Position numbers and translations under genes: made by a program. From Planctomonas sp. JC2975 (GTDB lineage: Bacteria; Actinomycetota; Actinomycetes; Actinomycetales; Microbacteriaceae): DNA of 64,000 bases. The notes under the pieces were generated by a model. The model saw nothing but the letters and a program-made list of their open reading frames with translations. It was not told where the DNA came from and did no database searches. The stretch covers positions 1,736,001-1,800,000 of the forward strand of contig NZ_JABEKS010000001.1 in assembly GCF_012985205.1 (NCBI RefSeq), in the 5' to 3' direction. Positions 37,085 through 45,964 of this stretch are shown piece after piece; position 1 is the first letter of the stretch, and each line of letters starts with the position of its first letter.

Positions 37085-38020
37085 TCACAGCACGCGCTTG
37101 GCGCGCGTCTGTGCGGCACGCGCGGCGAGATCGGCCCCATGCGGATAGCCCACCTCCATGAGCGTGAGGCCCTTCGCAGGCATCACCTTGAAAGCGCTGG
37201 TCCGCGCTCCGACGTCTCGCAGGAGCACCAGGTCCGCTGGGTCGAGCTTGCCTTCGCCGACGGCCACGCACGCCCCGACGAGCGCCCGCACCATGCTGTG
37301 GCAGAAGGCGTCGGCGCGCACCGTCGCGACAAGCACGCCGTCGGCGTTCCGCATCCATCCGAACGCCTGCAGCGTGCGGATCGTCGTCGCGCCCTCGCGC
37401 GGCTTGCAGTACGCGGCGAAGTCGTGAAGGCCGAGCAGGGTGCCCGCTGCGGCATCCATCGAATCGACGTCGAGCGTCGCCGGATACCAGACCGTGCTCG
37501 TGCGCGTCAGCGGGCTCTTCGGGGCCGCGGCATCCGCTATCCGGTATTCGTATCGGCGCCAGAGCGCGGAGAAGCGGGCGTCGAAGCCCGGCTCGGCCAG
37601 CTCGGCGCCCGTGACCACCACGTCGGAGTCCGTCGCGCCGAGGATGCCGGTGAGCCGTCTGCGGAGCGCGGCAGCGGCATCCGTGTCGTCAGCCTGGTTC
37701 CGCGGCTTGCGGGGGCGCAGCAGCGACGTGATCTGGTCGGAGGTCAGGTCGACGTGCGCGACCTGACCGAGCGCGTGCACCCCGGCATCCGTCCGCCCGG
37801 CGACCGTCAGGGTCGGCGCCGGCTCGTGCCTGCGGAACAGCGTGCGCAGGGCCTCCTCGAGTACCCCCTGCACAGTGCGGAGTCCCGGCTGCCGTGTCCA
37901 GCCGTTGAAGGATGTCCCGTCGTACGCGATTAGCAACCGGACGCGCGTGGGCACCCCCGGCGTCTCCGGCGAGTCCGCCGGCTGGGTCGTCGCCTCGGCC
38001 TCTGAACTCGCCTCCGTCAC
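37085..38020 (-). CDS. truA: tRNA pseudouridine(38-40) synthase TruA
   Basis: A ~311-residue enzyme that modifies the anticodon stem-loop. It has LLIAYDGTSFNGWTRQPGLR-type N-terminus (motif AYDGTSFNGW), the catalytic aspartate in GRTDAGVHALGQ, and the FCHSMVRALVGACVAVGEG block. GTG at 38018-38020 is chosen: TACAAT lies six bases upstream and no ribosome site is present, so the message is likely leaderless. An ATG 18 codons earlier would overlap the promoter. In many actinobacteria truA follows rplQ directly; here a secreted glycosidase gene separates them. Confidence 0.94.
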   Translation of the reverse strand: MTEASSEAEATTQPADSPETPGVPTRVRLLIAYDGTSFNGWTRQPGLRTVQGVLEEALRTLFRRHEPAPTLTVAGRTDAGVHALGQVAHVDLTSDQITSLLRPRKPRNQADDTDAAAALRRRLTGILGATDSDVVVTGAELAEPGFDARFSALWRRYEYRIADAAAPKSPLTRTSTVWYPATLDVDSMDAAAGTLLGLHDFAAYCKPREGATTIRTLQAFGWMRNADGVLVATVRADAFCHSMVRALVGACVAVGEGKLDPADLVLLRDVGARTSAFKVMPAKGLTLMEVGYPHGADLAARAAQTRAKRVL

Positions 38021-38026
38021 CCGGTC

Positions 38027-38032
38027 ATTGTA
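38027..38032 (-). promoter_or_regulatory. -10 box TACAAT of truA (leaderless)
   Basis: TACAAT, five of six matches to consensus, six bases before the GTG start. Confidence 0.55.
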
Positions 38033-38122
38033 CGAAAGGCGCGGTTCTTCGCCGTGCTTGCGGTCCCTGTGCATGGACCATGGACCCGGCGCGTCGACCG
38101 CGCAGAAGCGGCGAGCAGAAGC

Positions 38123-38163
38123 GGCGAGGCGGACCGGACCACGTCGGTCCGCTCCGCCTCGCC
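38123..38163 (-). terminator. Terminator of the GH43-like gene
   Basis: An 11-bp and a 6-bp stem separated by one C/C mismatch, with loop ACGTC, lie 54 bases past the stop codon. It also insulates truA. Confidence 0.7.
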
Positions 38164-38194
38164 TGCTCCGGATCTCGGCCCCCGAGCTTCGGCT

Positions 38195-38229
38195 CGTGAC
38201 CTCTAACCCGTGACCTCTAACCCTTGACC
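38195..38229. repeat. 14-bp tandem repeat over the GH43-like stop codon
   Basis: CGTGACCTCTAACC occurs twice head-to-tail (38195-38208, 38209-38222) followed by a half copy. The second copy contains the TAG stop of the gene. Confidence 0.7.
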
Positions 38230-41150
38230 ACGTCGAACGGACGCGTCACCGACGACGCGGCCGTGTAGCCGTCGCCACCCGCCTGGCCGGCGGTGATCTT
38301 GCACGTGCCGACAGCGGTGAGCTGCACGGTCGAGCCGCTGACCGTGCAGGTGCCCGATGCCGTGTAGCTCACGGGTTCACCCGAGCTCGCCACGGCGCTC
38401 AGCGCGAACGATCCGGTCGAGAGTGCTGCGTCGTGCAGCGGGCGGAACGTGATGCTCTGCGCGACCGGGATCGCGTACACCTGCACCTCTACGAGTCCTG
38501 CGGCCCAGTCTGCCTCGTTGCCGTTGTGGTCGTTCACCACCTTGCTCACGCTGACACGCACGTACCGGTACGAACCGGAGAGACCGTCGCTGGTGAACCC
38601 CGTGCTGCGGTTGGCGAGGCGGCTCGCGATCCTGGTCCAGTCGGTGCCGTTCGTGCTCCCTTCAACGGTGTAGCCGCTGTACGTCTCCGAGCCGTTGTAG
38701 CTGCGCCAGCTCAGGTCGACCCGACTCAGGTCGAACGTCCGCCCGAGGTCGACCTGCCACGTATACGGCACCGTCGACGGCTGGAAGAAGTTCGTGTCGT
38801 CGCCGCTCGTGTTCAGGTTGAACACATTGCCGTCGACGGCGTCTCCTGCCGGATGCCCGGCAACCGTGCTGCTCGCCGTCGCCGGCTTGCCCTGCGACAC
38901 CAGCTGGACAGCGGGTGATGTCGTCAGCCCGGTCTTCGAGGCGAAGCCGAGCGTCGGCTGATAGGACATGCTCACCCCTGGCCCCGCCCCGTCCGTTCCC
39001 GTGAAGTCGAGTGGCAGCCAGACGTAGGTGGATGCGCCAAGCGTCTCGGGGTTCCAGTGGTCGCCCGCATAGAGGTACTGGGTTCCGCCCTTCGCCTGGA
39101 CGGTCACGATGCTGGTGGGCTGGCTGTAGAACGTCGTGTTGTTGCCCACCGGCTTCAGAGCGGACCATCCGTTCGGGTCCGCGATGTTCTTCGTGTACGC
39201 GTACATGGCTTGGTTCGGATACCACCCGGACTGGCTCGACGTGAACACGAAGTAGTAGTCGCCCACCTTCACCAGTGCCGGCGCCTCGCGACGCTGTCCG
39301 GCGAAGAGCACGTACGAGTCCTGCCAGTCGACGTCGGTGTCGCCGTCGATCAGGCGGTACACGCGCATGTCCGTTCCGTTCTGGGTGGAGACGATGTAGG
39401 CCTCACCGCTCGACGGGTCCTGGTACACGGTGAAGTCGCGCGACCCGTAGCCCCACAGGTCGTCGCCGCCGGTGTAGGTCGGGTCCGCGTCGGCGCTGGT
39501 CACCTGTCCGGCCCCCGGCCGGAAGTCGTGCTGGAACGTGTAGTCGCCGTCCACGCTCGAGCTCGTCGCCACCATGAGGTGCGAGGCCGAGTAGTCGCTC
39601 GCGCGCTCCCAGTGCGCCCAGAGCACGAACGTCTTCGTCTGCGCGTCGTAGACGATCTTCGGCCGCTCGATGTTGCAGTCGGCGAGCGCTGCCGCGCTGG
39701 ATGCCGTCAGCACGTCGTGGTCGAACGTCCAGTTCGTGAGGTCCTGCGACTTGTACATGCTGAGCGCGGAGAACTTGGTCGTGTTGTCCGACTTGTTCTC
39801 GCCGATCCAGTAGTACCAGCTGCCCACCTTGATGACGCCGCCGCCGTGTGCCTGGATCGGGTTCCCCGACGTGTCGTACCAGGTGCGCCCGTTCGGGATG
39901 GCCGCGTAGCTCGCCGGATCCGGCTCGATGTCGTACGCGACCTGCGTGTCCTTGCTCGCCGTGCCGTCGCTGAACGCGACCGCGTCGATCGTCTCGGACT
40001 GCGAGACCGTGATGGGTCCAGAAGCGAGCGTGCCGTTCGTGGCGGATGCCGTCGACCCGTCTGTCGTGTAGTAGATCACCGAGTTCGGGGTGGTCGTCTG
40101 CAGCGTCACCTTCTGAGCGTCCTTGTAGACGCCGCCCGCCACGTTCGCGGTGGGCGCCGCCACGACGTACGGCGCCGTGTCGATGCTCACGGCACCCGCT
40201 GCGATGCCGAACCAGCTGATCACCGGAGCACCGCTCTGTCCGCCGATGGTCACCTGCAACTTCTCGTCGCCGGCGGCCGCCTGTGCTGGCGTCACCGTGA
40301 ACTGACCGGTGACCATGGTCTTCGACGGGCCGAGGCTCCCGCCAGCCGTGCTGATCAGGAGTCCGGTGGCGATCGGAGTCGTGGTTCCGTCGGCGGCCAC
40401 CATCGAGACGTTCAGGTCGCGGTTGTTCCACCACTCCTGGAACCCCGCCGTCACGGTATACGTGCCCGCGCCGAGCGGAAGGTCGTAGATGATCGGCTTC
40501 GACGTGCTCCCTGCACCGAGCGCGTAGAGCCCCGTCGCGTACTTGTCGGTGCTCGTCGAGCCCCGCTGCGCGACGTACGCGTTCTGGTCGTTGACGTATC
40601 CCCAGGTGGCCGATCCCGTGAACTGCTGATCGGCGACCTTGTTCTGCAGCGAGTCGCCCAGCACCTTCGACACGCTGTCGTAGGCGGCCGTCGAGGCGTT
40701 CATCCCGCTGTCCACGAAGTACACCGAGCTCGGCGGCACGACCTCGACCTGCGCAGTGACCGCCAGGCCGTTCACGTTGCCCACCACCGAGTAGGTCTGG
40801 TACGCGCGGGAGAACGTGTAACCGGTCAGGTTCCAGGTGACCGCCTCGCTCTGCTGTCCCGCTGCCGTGTTCACGGCGACCTGCGCGGGCAGGCCGGGCG
40901 CCTTCCCCGTCGTCGTCGCAACCGTGACGGGCGCGACGAGCGAGGTGGGTGCGGGATCCGCCGCGTTCGCCGCTGCCGGCACCAGCATGCCCGCCAGCAC
41001 CGCGGATGCCGCGGCAACCGTTCCGACGATCGCTCCGCGCCTCCCCCGCGCGCTCCGCCACGCGGCCCGCGCGGCCCCGGCGGACGCCGGTATCGGTGTC
41101 TCCTGCGCCCTTCTGCGATCCGGATCGGGTCTCCTGGACGTCATCGTCAT
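38217..41150 (-). CDS. Secreted multidomain glycoside hydrolase, GH43-like
   Basis: A 977-residue extracellular protein. Signal peptide: long basic n-region, hydrophobic GAIVGTVAAASAVLAGMLV, and ANA-AD cleavage near residue 63. Then a Big_4-like Ig domain (~78-138), a carbohydrate-binding-like beta domain (~138-322), a chitobiase C-terminal-like segment (~338-408), a five-bladed GH43 catalytic domain (~428-715; AHGGGVIKVGSWYYWIGENK, WGYGSRDFTVY, APALVKVGDYYFVF), an F5/8 type C module (~750-892), and a last Ig-like domain. The catalytic part looks closest to the exo-beta-1,3-galactanase branch, from memory. It probably trims plant arabinogalactan-type side chains. ATG at 41150 is used; a LacI-type operator covers its transcription start, so sugar induction is expected. 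It lies between rplQ and truA. Confidence 0.85.
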   Translation of the reverse strand: MTMTSRRPDPDRRRAQETPIPASAGAARAAWRSARGRRGAIVGTVAAASAVLAGMLVPAAANAADPAPTSLVAPVTVATTTGKAPGLPAQVAVNTAAGQQSEAVTWNLTGYTFSRAYQTYSVVGNVNGLAVTAQVEVVPPSSVYFVDSGMNASTAAYDSVSKVLGDSLQNKVADQQFTGSATWGYVNDQNAYVAQRGSTSTDKYATGLYALGAGSTSKPIIYDLPLGAGTYTVTAGFQEWWNNRDLNVSMVAADGTTTPIATGLLISTAGGSLGPSKTMVTGQFTVTPAQAAAGDEKLQVTIGGQSGAPVISWFGIAAGAVSIDTAPYVVAAPTANVAGGVYKDAQKVTLQTTTPNSVIYYTTDGSTASATNGTLASGPITVSQSETIDAVAFSDGTASKDTQVAYDIEPDPASYAAIPNGRTWYDTSGNPIQAHGGGVIKVGSWYYWIGENKSDNTTKFSALSMYKSQDLTNWTFDHDVLTASSAAALADCNIERPKIVYDAQTKTFVLWAHWERASDYSASHLMVATSSSVDGDYTFQHDFRPGAGQVTSADADPTYTGGDDLWGYGSRDFTVYQDPSSGEAYIVSTQNGTDMRVYRLIDGDTDVDWQDSYVLFAGQRREAPALVKVGDYYFVFTSSQSGWYPNQAMYAYTKNIADPNGWSALKPVGNNTTFYSQPTSIVTVQAKGGTQYLYAGDHWNPETLGASTYVWLPLDFTGTDGAGPGVSMSYQPTLGFASKTGLTTSPAVQLVSQGKPATASSTVAGHPAGDAVDGNVFNLNTSGDDTNFFQPSTVPYTWQVDLGRTFDLSRVDLSWRSYNGSETYSGYTVEGSTNGTDWTRIASRLANRSTGFTSDGLSGSYRYVRVSVSKVVNDHNGNEADWAAGLVEVQVYAIPVAQSITFRPLHDAALSTGSFALSAVASSGEPVSYTASGTCTVSGSTVQLTAVGTCKITAGQAGGDGYTAASSVTRPFDVVKG

Positions 41151-41237
41151 GGACGTGCCTCTCTGCAACGTGGTCGAGCTGGTGCGACTCGCTGAAGCAC
41201 GGATCCGTGGACGGATGTCACACACCGCGCTTCGCGT

Positions 41238-41253
41238 ATGTTTACGCAAACAT
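41238..41253 (-). promoter_or_regulatory. LacI/GalR-type operator of the GH43-like gene
   Basis: ATGTTT-ACGC-AAACAT, 6-bp perfect arms around the central CG step typical of LacI-family sites. It lies just downstream of the -10 box, at the expected start of transcription, as for a repressor. Confidence 0.65.
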
Positions 41254-41260
41254 TGGCTCG

Positions 41261-41290
41261 AACCTAGCCACCGCAGAAGCCGCGAGTCAA
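41261..41290 (-). promoter_or_regulatory. Promoter of the GH43-like gene
   Basis: TTGACT (41285-41290) and TAGGTT (41261-41266) are 18 bases apart on the minus strand. The leader to the ATG is about 100 bases. Confidence 0.65.
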
Positions 41291-41321
41291 GCAACCGCAC
41301 ACGCTCGAACACCCCGACACG

Positions 41322-41357
41322 ACGAAGCCCCCGATCCCGAGGGATCAGGGGCTTCGT
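41322..41357 (-). terminator. Terminator of the rpoA-rplQ operon
   Basis: A 10-bp stem ACGAAGCCCC / GGGGCTTCGT plus an inner stem GATCC / GGATC lies 36 bases past the rplQ stop. Confidence 0.8.
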
Positions 41358-41393
41358 GCAGCGTCGCTGACGGCTGCGCAGCGTGTCTGCTGA

Positions 41394-41990
41394 CTACTTG
41401 GCGTCCTCGCCTGCGTCGACGTTGTCGTCGTCGGTGTCGGTGGCCTCGACGGCCTCCTCGGCCTCGGCAGCAGCCTCAGCCTCGACGGCCTCGCTCTCCG
41501 GCGTCTCCTCGACCTCGGTGGCCGCGGCGTCGTCGGTGGTCTCCTCGACCGCCTCGGCCTTGGCCGCCTCCTCGGCCGCGACCTTTGCAGCAGGCGACGG
41601 CGGGGCGGCCGGTGCCTTGCGCTTCGGGGTCACGGGCTCGAGAACGAGCTCGATGACGGCCATGGGGGCGTTGTCGCCCTTGCGGTTGCCGATCTTCGTG
41701 ATGCGCGTGTAACCGCCCTGACGGTCGGCCACTTGGGGCGCGATCACGTCGAACAGCTCGTAGACCACGCCCTTGTCCTGGATGACGGACAGCACGCGAC
41801 GGCGTGCGTGCAGGTCACCGCGCTTGGCGAACGTGATCAGGCGCTCGGCGAGCGGACGAAGGCGCTTCGCCTTGGTCTCGGTCGTCGTGATGCGCTTGTG
41901 CGTGAAGAGGGCAGCGGCCAGGTTCGCGAGCAGCAGACGCTCGTGGGCAGGGCCGCCTCCGAGACGGGGGCCCTTTGTCGGCTTAGGCAT
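41394..41990 (-). CDS. rplQ: Ribosomal protein bL17
   Basis: A 198-residue large-subunit protein. The L17 core (residues ~1-120) contains [20 protein letters not shown] and [22 protein letters not shown]. It is followed by a ~75-residue tail almost entirely of Ala, Glu, Asp and Thr, very acidic for a ribosomal protein. Last gene of the infA-rplQ operon, followed by a strong terminator. Confidence 0.97.
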   Translation of the reverse strand: MPKPTKGPRLGGGPAHERLLLANLAAALFTHKRITTTETKAKRLRPLAERLITFAKRGDLHARRRVLSVIQDKGVVYELFDVIAPQVADRQGGYTRITKIGNRKGDNAPMAVIELVLEPVTPKRKAPAAPPSPAAKVAAEEAAKAEAVEETTDDAAATEVEETPESEAVEAEAAAEAEEAVEATDTDDDNVDAGEDAK

Positions 41991-42061
41991 TGTCGTGTCT
42001 TTCGTATTCCAGGCCGGGAACGGCCGTTGTCAGTTCGATGTGATGGGCCAGCGGTGACGAA

Positions 42062-43051
42062 TCAGCGGTACTCGTCGTCGTTGGCGCTGTAGAAGTGGGA
42101 GCCGTCGAACCCGGGGACCGAGTCCTTGAGGGACAGGCCCATTTCCGTCAGCTTCTCCTTCACCTCGTCCACGGACTTCTGACCGAAGTTGCGGATGTTC
42201 ATGAGCTGCGTCTCGGAGAGCGAGACGAGTTCGCTGACGTTGTTGATGCCCTCGCGCTTGAGGCAGTTGTACGACCGCACCGAGAGCTCGAGGTCCTCGA
42301 TCGGCATCGACAGCTCGGAGCTCAGCACGGCGTCGACCGGCGCGGGGCCGATCTCGATGCCCTCTGCCTGGTTGTTCAGCTCGCGAGCGAGACCGAACAG
42401 CTCAGTGAGCGTGCGACCAGCGGAGGCGATCGCGTCGCGCGGGCTGATGGCCGGCTTGGTCTCGACGTCGACCACGAGGCGGTCGAAGTCGGTACGCTCA
42501 CCGGCACGCGTGGCCTCCACGCGGTAGGTGACCTTGAGAACCGGCGAGTAGATGGAGTCGATCGGGATCTGACCGGCCTCGCTGTACTCGTTGCGGTTCT
42601 GCTGAGCCGACACGTATCCGCGACCGCGCTCGATGGTGAGCTCGACCTCGAAACGTGCGTTCTCGTTGAGCGTGGCGATCACGAGCTCGGGGTTGTGGAT
42701 CTCCACACCCGCCGGGGCCGAGATGTCCGCCGCCGTGACCTCGCCGGAACCGGTCTTGCGCAGGTACGCGGTGATCGGCTCGTCGTGCTCGCTGGAGACA
42801 ACGAGACCCTTGATGTTGAGGATGATCTCGGTGACATCCTCCTTCACGCCCGGGATGGTCGTGAACTCGTGCAGCACACCGTCGATGCGGATGCTCGTGA
42901 CCGCCGCGCCCGGAATGGACGACAGCAGCGTGCGGCGGAGGGAGTTCCCGAGCGTGTATCCGAAGCCCGGCTCGAGCGGCTCGATGACGAACCGCGAGCG
43001 GAACTCGGAAATGTTCTCTTCGGTGAGCGTGGGGCGCTGTGCGATGAGCAC
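42062..43051 (-). CDS. rpoA: RNA polymerase alpha subunit
   Basis: A 329-residue subunit that nucleates polymerase assembly. N-terminal dimerisation domain ([34 protein letters not shown]), a flexible linker around residue 235-245, and the alpha-CTD ([35 protein letters not shown]) that contacts activators and UP elements. 164 bases separate it from rpsK, and two strong hairpins occupy that gap. Confidence 0.98.
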   Translation of the reverse strand: MLIAQRPTLTEENISEFRSRFVIEPLEPGFGYTLGNSLRRTLLSSIPGAAVTSIRIDGVLHEFTTIPGVKEDVTEIILNIKGLVVSSEHDEPITAYLRKTGSGEVTAADISAPAGVEIHNPELVIATLNENARFEVELTIERGRGYVSAQQNRNEYSEAGQIPIDSIYSPVLKVTYRVEATRAGERTDFDRLVVDVETKPAISPRDAIASAGRTLTELFGLARELNNQAEGIEIGPAPVDAVLSSELSMPIEDLELSVRSYNCLKREGINNVSELVSLSETQLMNIRNFGQKSVDEVKEKLTEMGLSLKDSVPGFDGSHFYSANDDEYR

Positions 43052-43130
43052 TATTGATTCCTTTCGGCTAAGCGTCCGCTATATGACGCTTGCTCTGTAC
43101 AGGTTTTGAGTTATGCGCGGTGGAGCTCAA

Positions 43131-43191
43131 AGCGAAGGCCATTTCTGGCCTTCGCCGCGACCCCAGCGCCGAGGCCCGTCTCGGGCCTCGG
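43131..43191. repeat. Intergenic hairpin element, copy 1 (rpsK/rpoA gap)
   Basis: Two adjacent hairpins: GCGAAGGCCA-TTTC-TGGCCTTCGC (43132-43155) and CCGAGGCCCG-TCT-CGGGCCTCGG (43169-43191). The first ~40 bases are nearly identical to a second copy at 44119-44181. No T-run follows, so they are not typical terminators. Confidence 0.75.
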
Positions 43192-43215
43192 TCCACCGGG
43201 TCGCTTCACGCTCGG

Positions 43216-43614
43216 TTAGACGCGACGACGCTTCGGCGGGCGGCAACCGTTGTGCGCCTGCGGCGTCACGTCGTTGATCGAACCCACCTCGAGGCCTGCG
43301 GCCTGAAGCGAACGGATCGCGGTCTCGCGGCCCGAACCCGGACCCTTCACGAAGACGTCGACCTTCTTCATGCCGTGCTCCTGCGCCTGGCGGGCGGCCG
43401 ACTCGGCGGCCAGCTGCGCGGCGAACGGCGTGGACTTGCGGGAGCCCTTGAAGCCGACTCCACCGGAGGACGCCCAGCTGATCACGGCGCCGTTGGTGTC
43501 GGTGATGGAGACGATCGTGTTGTTGAACGTCGACTTGATGTGAGCCTGGCCCACGGCGATGTTCTTCTTTTCCTTCTTGCGCGGCTTGCGAGCGGCCGTC
43601 TTGGGTGCTGCCAT
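43216..43614 (-). CDS. rpsK: Ribosomal protein uS11
   Basis: A 132-residue small-subunit platform protein. It has the family core [22 protein letters not shown] (in part [15 protein letters not shown]), [19 protein letters not shown] and the C-terminus [13 protein letters not shown]-like [15 protein letters not shown]. It follows rpsM by 39 bases. The usual next gene, rpsD, is absent. Confidence 0.97.
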   Translation of the reverse strand: MAAPKTAARKPRKKEKKNIAVGQAHIKSTFNNTIVSITDTNGAVISWASSGGVGFKGSRKSTPFAAQLAAESAARQAQEHGMKKVDVFVKGPGSGRETAIRSLQAAGLEVGSINDVTPQAHNGCRPPKRRRV

Positions 43615-43653
43615 GTTTTCCTACTCCTGAGATCTCGAAGCGCTGGCGGAGGC

Positions 43654-44028
43654 CTAGCGGGCCTTCTTCTTGCCGGCGACGGTGCGCTTCGGTCCCTTGC
43701 GGGTGCGCGCGTTGGTCTTGGTGCGCTGTCCGCGCACGGGAAGGCCGCGACGGTGGCGCAGGCCCTGGTACGAACCGATCTCGACCTTGCGGCGGATGTC
43801 GGCTGCAACCTCGCGGCGAAGGTCACCCTCCACCTTGTAGTTGCCCTCGATGTAGTCGCGAAGGGCGACGAGCTGGTCGTCGGTGAGGTCCTTCACGCGG
43901 ATGTCGCCGGAGATCCCGGTGGCCTCCAGCGTCTGAAGAGCGCGCGTACGGCCGATGCCGTAGATGTAGGTGAGGGAGACCTCCACGCGCTTCTCGCGCG
44001 GGATGTCAACGCCTGCAAGACGTGCCAT
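43654..44028 (-). CDS. rpsM: Ribosomal protein uS13
   Basis: A 124-residue small-subunit head protein contacting the P-site tRNA and uL5. It starts [20 protein letters not shown] and ends in the basic [17 protein letters not shown]. The ATG at 44026-44028 is chosen because it gives the conserved N-terminus; the frame is open further upstream through the hairpin element. Confidence 0.97.
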   Translation of the reverse strand: MARLAGVDIPREKRVEVSLTYIYGIGRTRALQTLEATGISGDIRVKDLTDDQLVALRDYIEGNYKVEGDLRREVAADIRRKVEIGSYQGLRHRRGLPVRGQRTKTNARTRKGPKRTVAGKKKAR

Positions 44029-44118
44029 GAGTCGGCTTCTCCTGTAGTGAGTGGAGGTGTGGAGCAGCGCCGGTGCCCGGGCCTCCAACCCGAGGTGTCC
44101 CCGCGAACCGGAGCTTGG

Positions 44119-44181
44119 AGCGAAGGCCATTTGTGGCCTTCGCCGCGACTCCAGTGCCAACACCCGTCTCGGGGCGTCGGT
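44119..44181. repeat. Intergenic hairpin element, copy 2 (rpmJ/rpsM gap)
   Basis: GCGAAGGCCA-TTTG-TGGCCTTCGC (44120-44143) followed by CGCGACTCCAGTGCC and CCCGTCTCGGGG, aligned along its length with the copy at 43131-43191. The second hairpin has decayed in this copy. Confidence 0.7.
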
Positions 44182-44282
44182 TGCGGTTTTCAGTGCTGCT
44201 GTTTCTTCGCGATATTGAGTTGTGGACCGAATGCTGCGCATCCGGAAGTCGTGTTCCGAACGGAACGCGACAAGCGGCGGGC

Positions 44283-44399
44283 CTAGCCCTGGCGCTGCTT
44301 GTGGCGCGGGTTCGAGGAGCAGATGACCATCACGCGGCCGTTGCGTCGGATGACGCTGCAGTGCTCGCAGATGGGCTTGACGGAGGGGTTGACCTTCAT
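44283..44399 (-). CDS. rpmJ: Ribosomal protein bL36
   Basis: A 38-residue zinc-binding large-subunit protein. It reads [19 protein letters not shown] at the N-terminus and ends NPRHKQRQG. The zinc ligands C..C...C...H are kept ([13 protein letters not shown]), so this is the zinc-form paralogue. It lies between infA and rpsM, its usual place. Confidence 0.96.
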   Translation of the reverse strand: MKVNPSVKPICEHCSVIRRNGRVMVICSSNPRHKQRQG

Positions 44400-44489
44400 G
44401 AGTGTGATTTCCTTATCGCTGTCGTCGTGCACCACGACGCGCGGATGCTCCGCGCGGGTCGTCGTGGGCCGTTACTTTTCGACGCCGAG

Positions 44490-44711
44490 TTACTTGTAGC
44501 GGTAGACGATGCGGCCACGGGTGAGGTCGTAGGGGCTCAGCTCAACAATCACGCGGTCCTCTGGAAGGATGCGGATGTAGTGCTGACGCATCTTGCCCGA
44601 GATGTGGGCCAGAACCTTGTGTCCGTTGGTGAGCTCGACGCGGAACATCGCGTTGGGCAACGCCTCGACCACAGATCCCTCGATCTCGATAACGCCGTCT
44701 TTTTTGGCCAT
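44490..44711 (-). CDS. infA: Translation initiation factor IF-1
   Basis: A 73-residue OB-fold protein that binds the 30S A site during initiation. It contains [40 protein letters not shown] and ends [12 protein letters not shown]. First gene of the infA-rpmJ-rpsM-rpsK-rpoA-rplQ operon. A weak hairpin lies in the 90-base gap before rpmJ. Confidence 0.98.
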   Translation of the reverse strand: MAKKDGVIEIEGSVVEALPNAMFRVELTNGHKVLAHISGKMRQHYIRILPEDRVIVELSPYDLTRGRIVYRYK

Positions 44712-44832
44712 AGCCTCACTATCGCTTCAGGCACATCGGTGCCGGTCGTGCGGTGGATGGATGGTGCCTGATCGACCCTCGGGATCACCCTTGGGAGCGC
44801 ACCGCGAAACGGGTGCAAGACACCAAAGATCC

Positions 44833-44838
44833 ATCCTA
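44833..44838 (-). promoter_or_regulatory. Candidate -10 box TAGGAT of the infA operon
   Basis: TAGGAT on the minus strand, with only a weak TGGCGA 17 bases upstream; it implies a ~115-base leader before infA. Confidence 0.3.
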
Positions 44839-44942
44839 GGCCATCAGGGCGCAGTTCGCCACTCGGGATCCGCGTGGCACCTGGTGCAACACCGGCGGAA
44901 GTCGTATGATTCCTGGTCGCCCGCGCCCGGGCTCCTGAGCGC

Positions 44943-45818
44943 TCAGTTCTCCCTGGCGAGCAGCGCGGCGTTCATGGCGCGGGTCAGTTCGAGGTCGACC
45001 GGGACATCGGCGCCGTCGACGTGCGTGATCGGAGCGGCCAGCCGCACGCTGGAGACCAGCCACGCGGCATCCGCTCGGGTCAGGTCCCCGACCGGCACGA
45101 GTGCTTCCTCCGTGCGCAGGCCGCGCGCTTCGGCGAAGGCGAAAACGCTCAGCTGGCTGGTGCCCGGCAGGATGCCGATGTCGGTGCGCGGCGTGACGAT
45201 GCAATCTCCGAAACGGAGGATGACCGTCGACGTCGGTGCCTCCATGACGTAGCCGTCCGAGCTCACGAACACGACGTCATCCGCTCCCCGACGCCGCGCC
45301 TCGCGCAGCGCGGCCATGTTCACGGCGTACGAGAGAGTCTTCGCGCCGGCGAGCAGCCACGGGGCACGGGCCGCCACGTCGCTCGTGTACCCGCGATCGA
45401 GCGTGATGACGCGGATGCCCGCCTCGCGCTCGGCGAAGTCCCCTGCGGCCTCCGACGCGACGATCCACCCTGTCGGCGTACCGGTTCCCTCCACACCGCG
45501 GGTCAGCACGATCTTGAGGCCGCCCTGCCGCTGGGTGGAGAGAGATGCCGCCGCCACAGTGATGGCATGCCGCCACTGCGCCTCGTGCGGCTCTGGGAGG
45601 TCGAGCAGGTGCGCCGAGTTCGCGAGGCGCTTCAGGTGCGCGTCGAGCGCCTGCGGATGGCCGTCGACCACACCGATGGTCTCGAAGACTCCGTCCCCTC
45701 GCGACGGACCAAGGTCACGCACGTCGAGCGTGACGGTCCCCGTCTCGACGCGGTGGACAGTGCCGGCGACAGCGGCGGACGAGTCGGACGGCAGGACGTC
45801 GAGCATGAAGACGGGCAC
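44943..45818 (-). CDS. Class IV aminotransferase, aminodeoxychorismate lyase-like
   Basis: A 291-residue fold-type IV PLP enzyme similar to PabC, which makes 4-aminobenzoate for folate. It has RGDGVFETIGVVDG near residue 40, the PLP lysine K160 in LAGAKTLSYAVNM, and the phosphate-site segment VMEAPTSTVILRFGD and GILPGTSQ. A branched-chain or D-amino acid aminotransferase role cannot be excluded. GTG start at 45816-45818 with TAGGCT six bases upstream, so probably leaderless. It sits between map and infA, interrupting the usual map-infA succession. Confidence 0.82.
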   Translation of the reverse strand: MPVFMLDVLPSDSSAAVAGTVHRVETGTVTLDVRDLGPSRGDGVFETIGVVDGHPQALDAHLKRLANSAHLLDLPEPHEAQWRHAITVAAASLSTQRQGGLKIVLTRGVEGTGTPTGWIVASEAAGDFAEREAGIRVITLDRGYTSDVAARAPWLLAGAKTLSYAVNMAALREARRRGADDVVFVSSDGYVMEAPTSTVILRFGDCIVTPRTDIGILPGTSQLSVFAFAEARGLRTEEALVPVGDLTRADAAWLVSSVRLAAPITHVDGADVPVDLELTRAMNAALLAREN

Positions 45819-45824
45819 CAGACG

Positions 45825-45830
45825 AGCCTA
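45825..45830 (-). promoter_or_regulatory. -10 box TAGGCT of the pabC-like gene (leaderless)
   Basis: TAGGCT six bases before the GTG start; no ribosome site. Confidence 0.5.
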
Positions 45831-45964
45831 CGACGGGGACGAGGCTCGCCGTGCTGGCTCCCCCGCCGCCCGGGCTGTCTGGCAGCACGTGAGCAGCGCG
45901 GACCGCAGCACAGCCCGGCTTTCCGAAGAGCCGGCACCCTATCGCTCTCTGCGGGTAATCGGAG

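Noticed and set aside
39057-41195. 712-codon open frame on the plus strand
   Set aside because: It is antisense to the GH43-like gene; its translation is Arg/Val/His-rich without domains, the usual shadow of a high-GC gene.
43052-43215. rpsD between rpsK and rpoA
   Set aside because: The 164-base gap is far too short for S4 and holds only hairpins.
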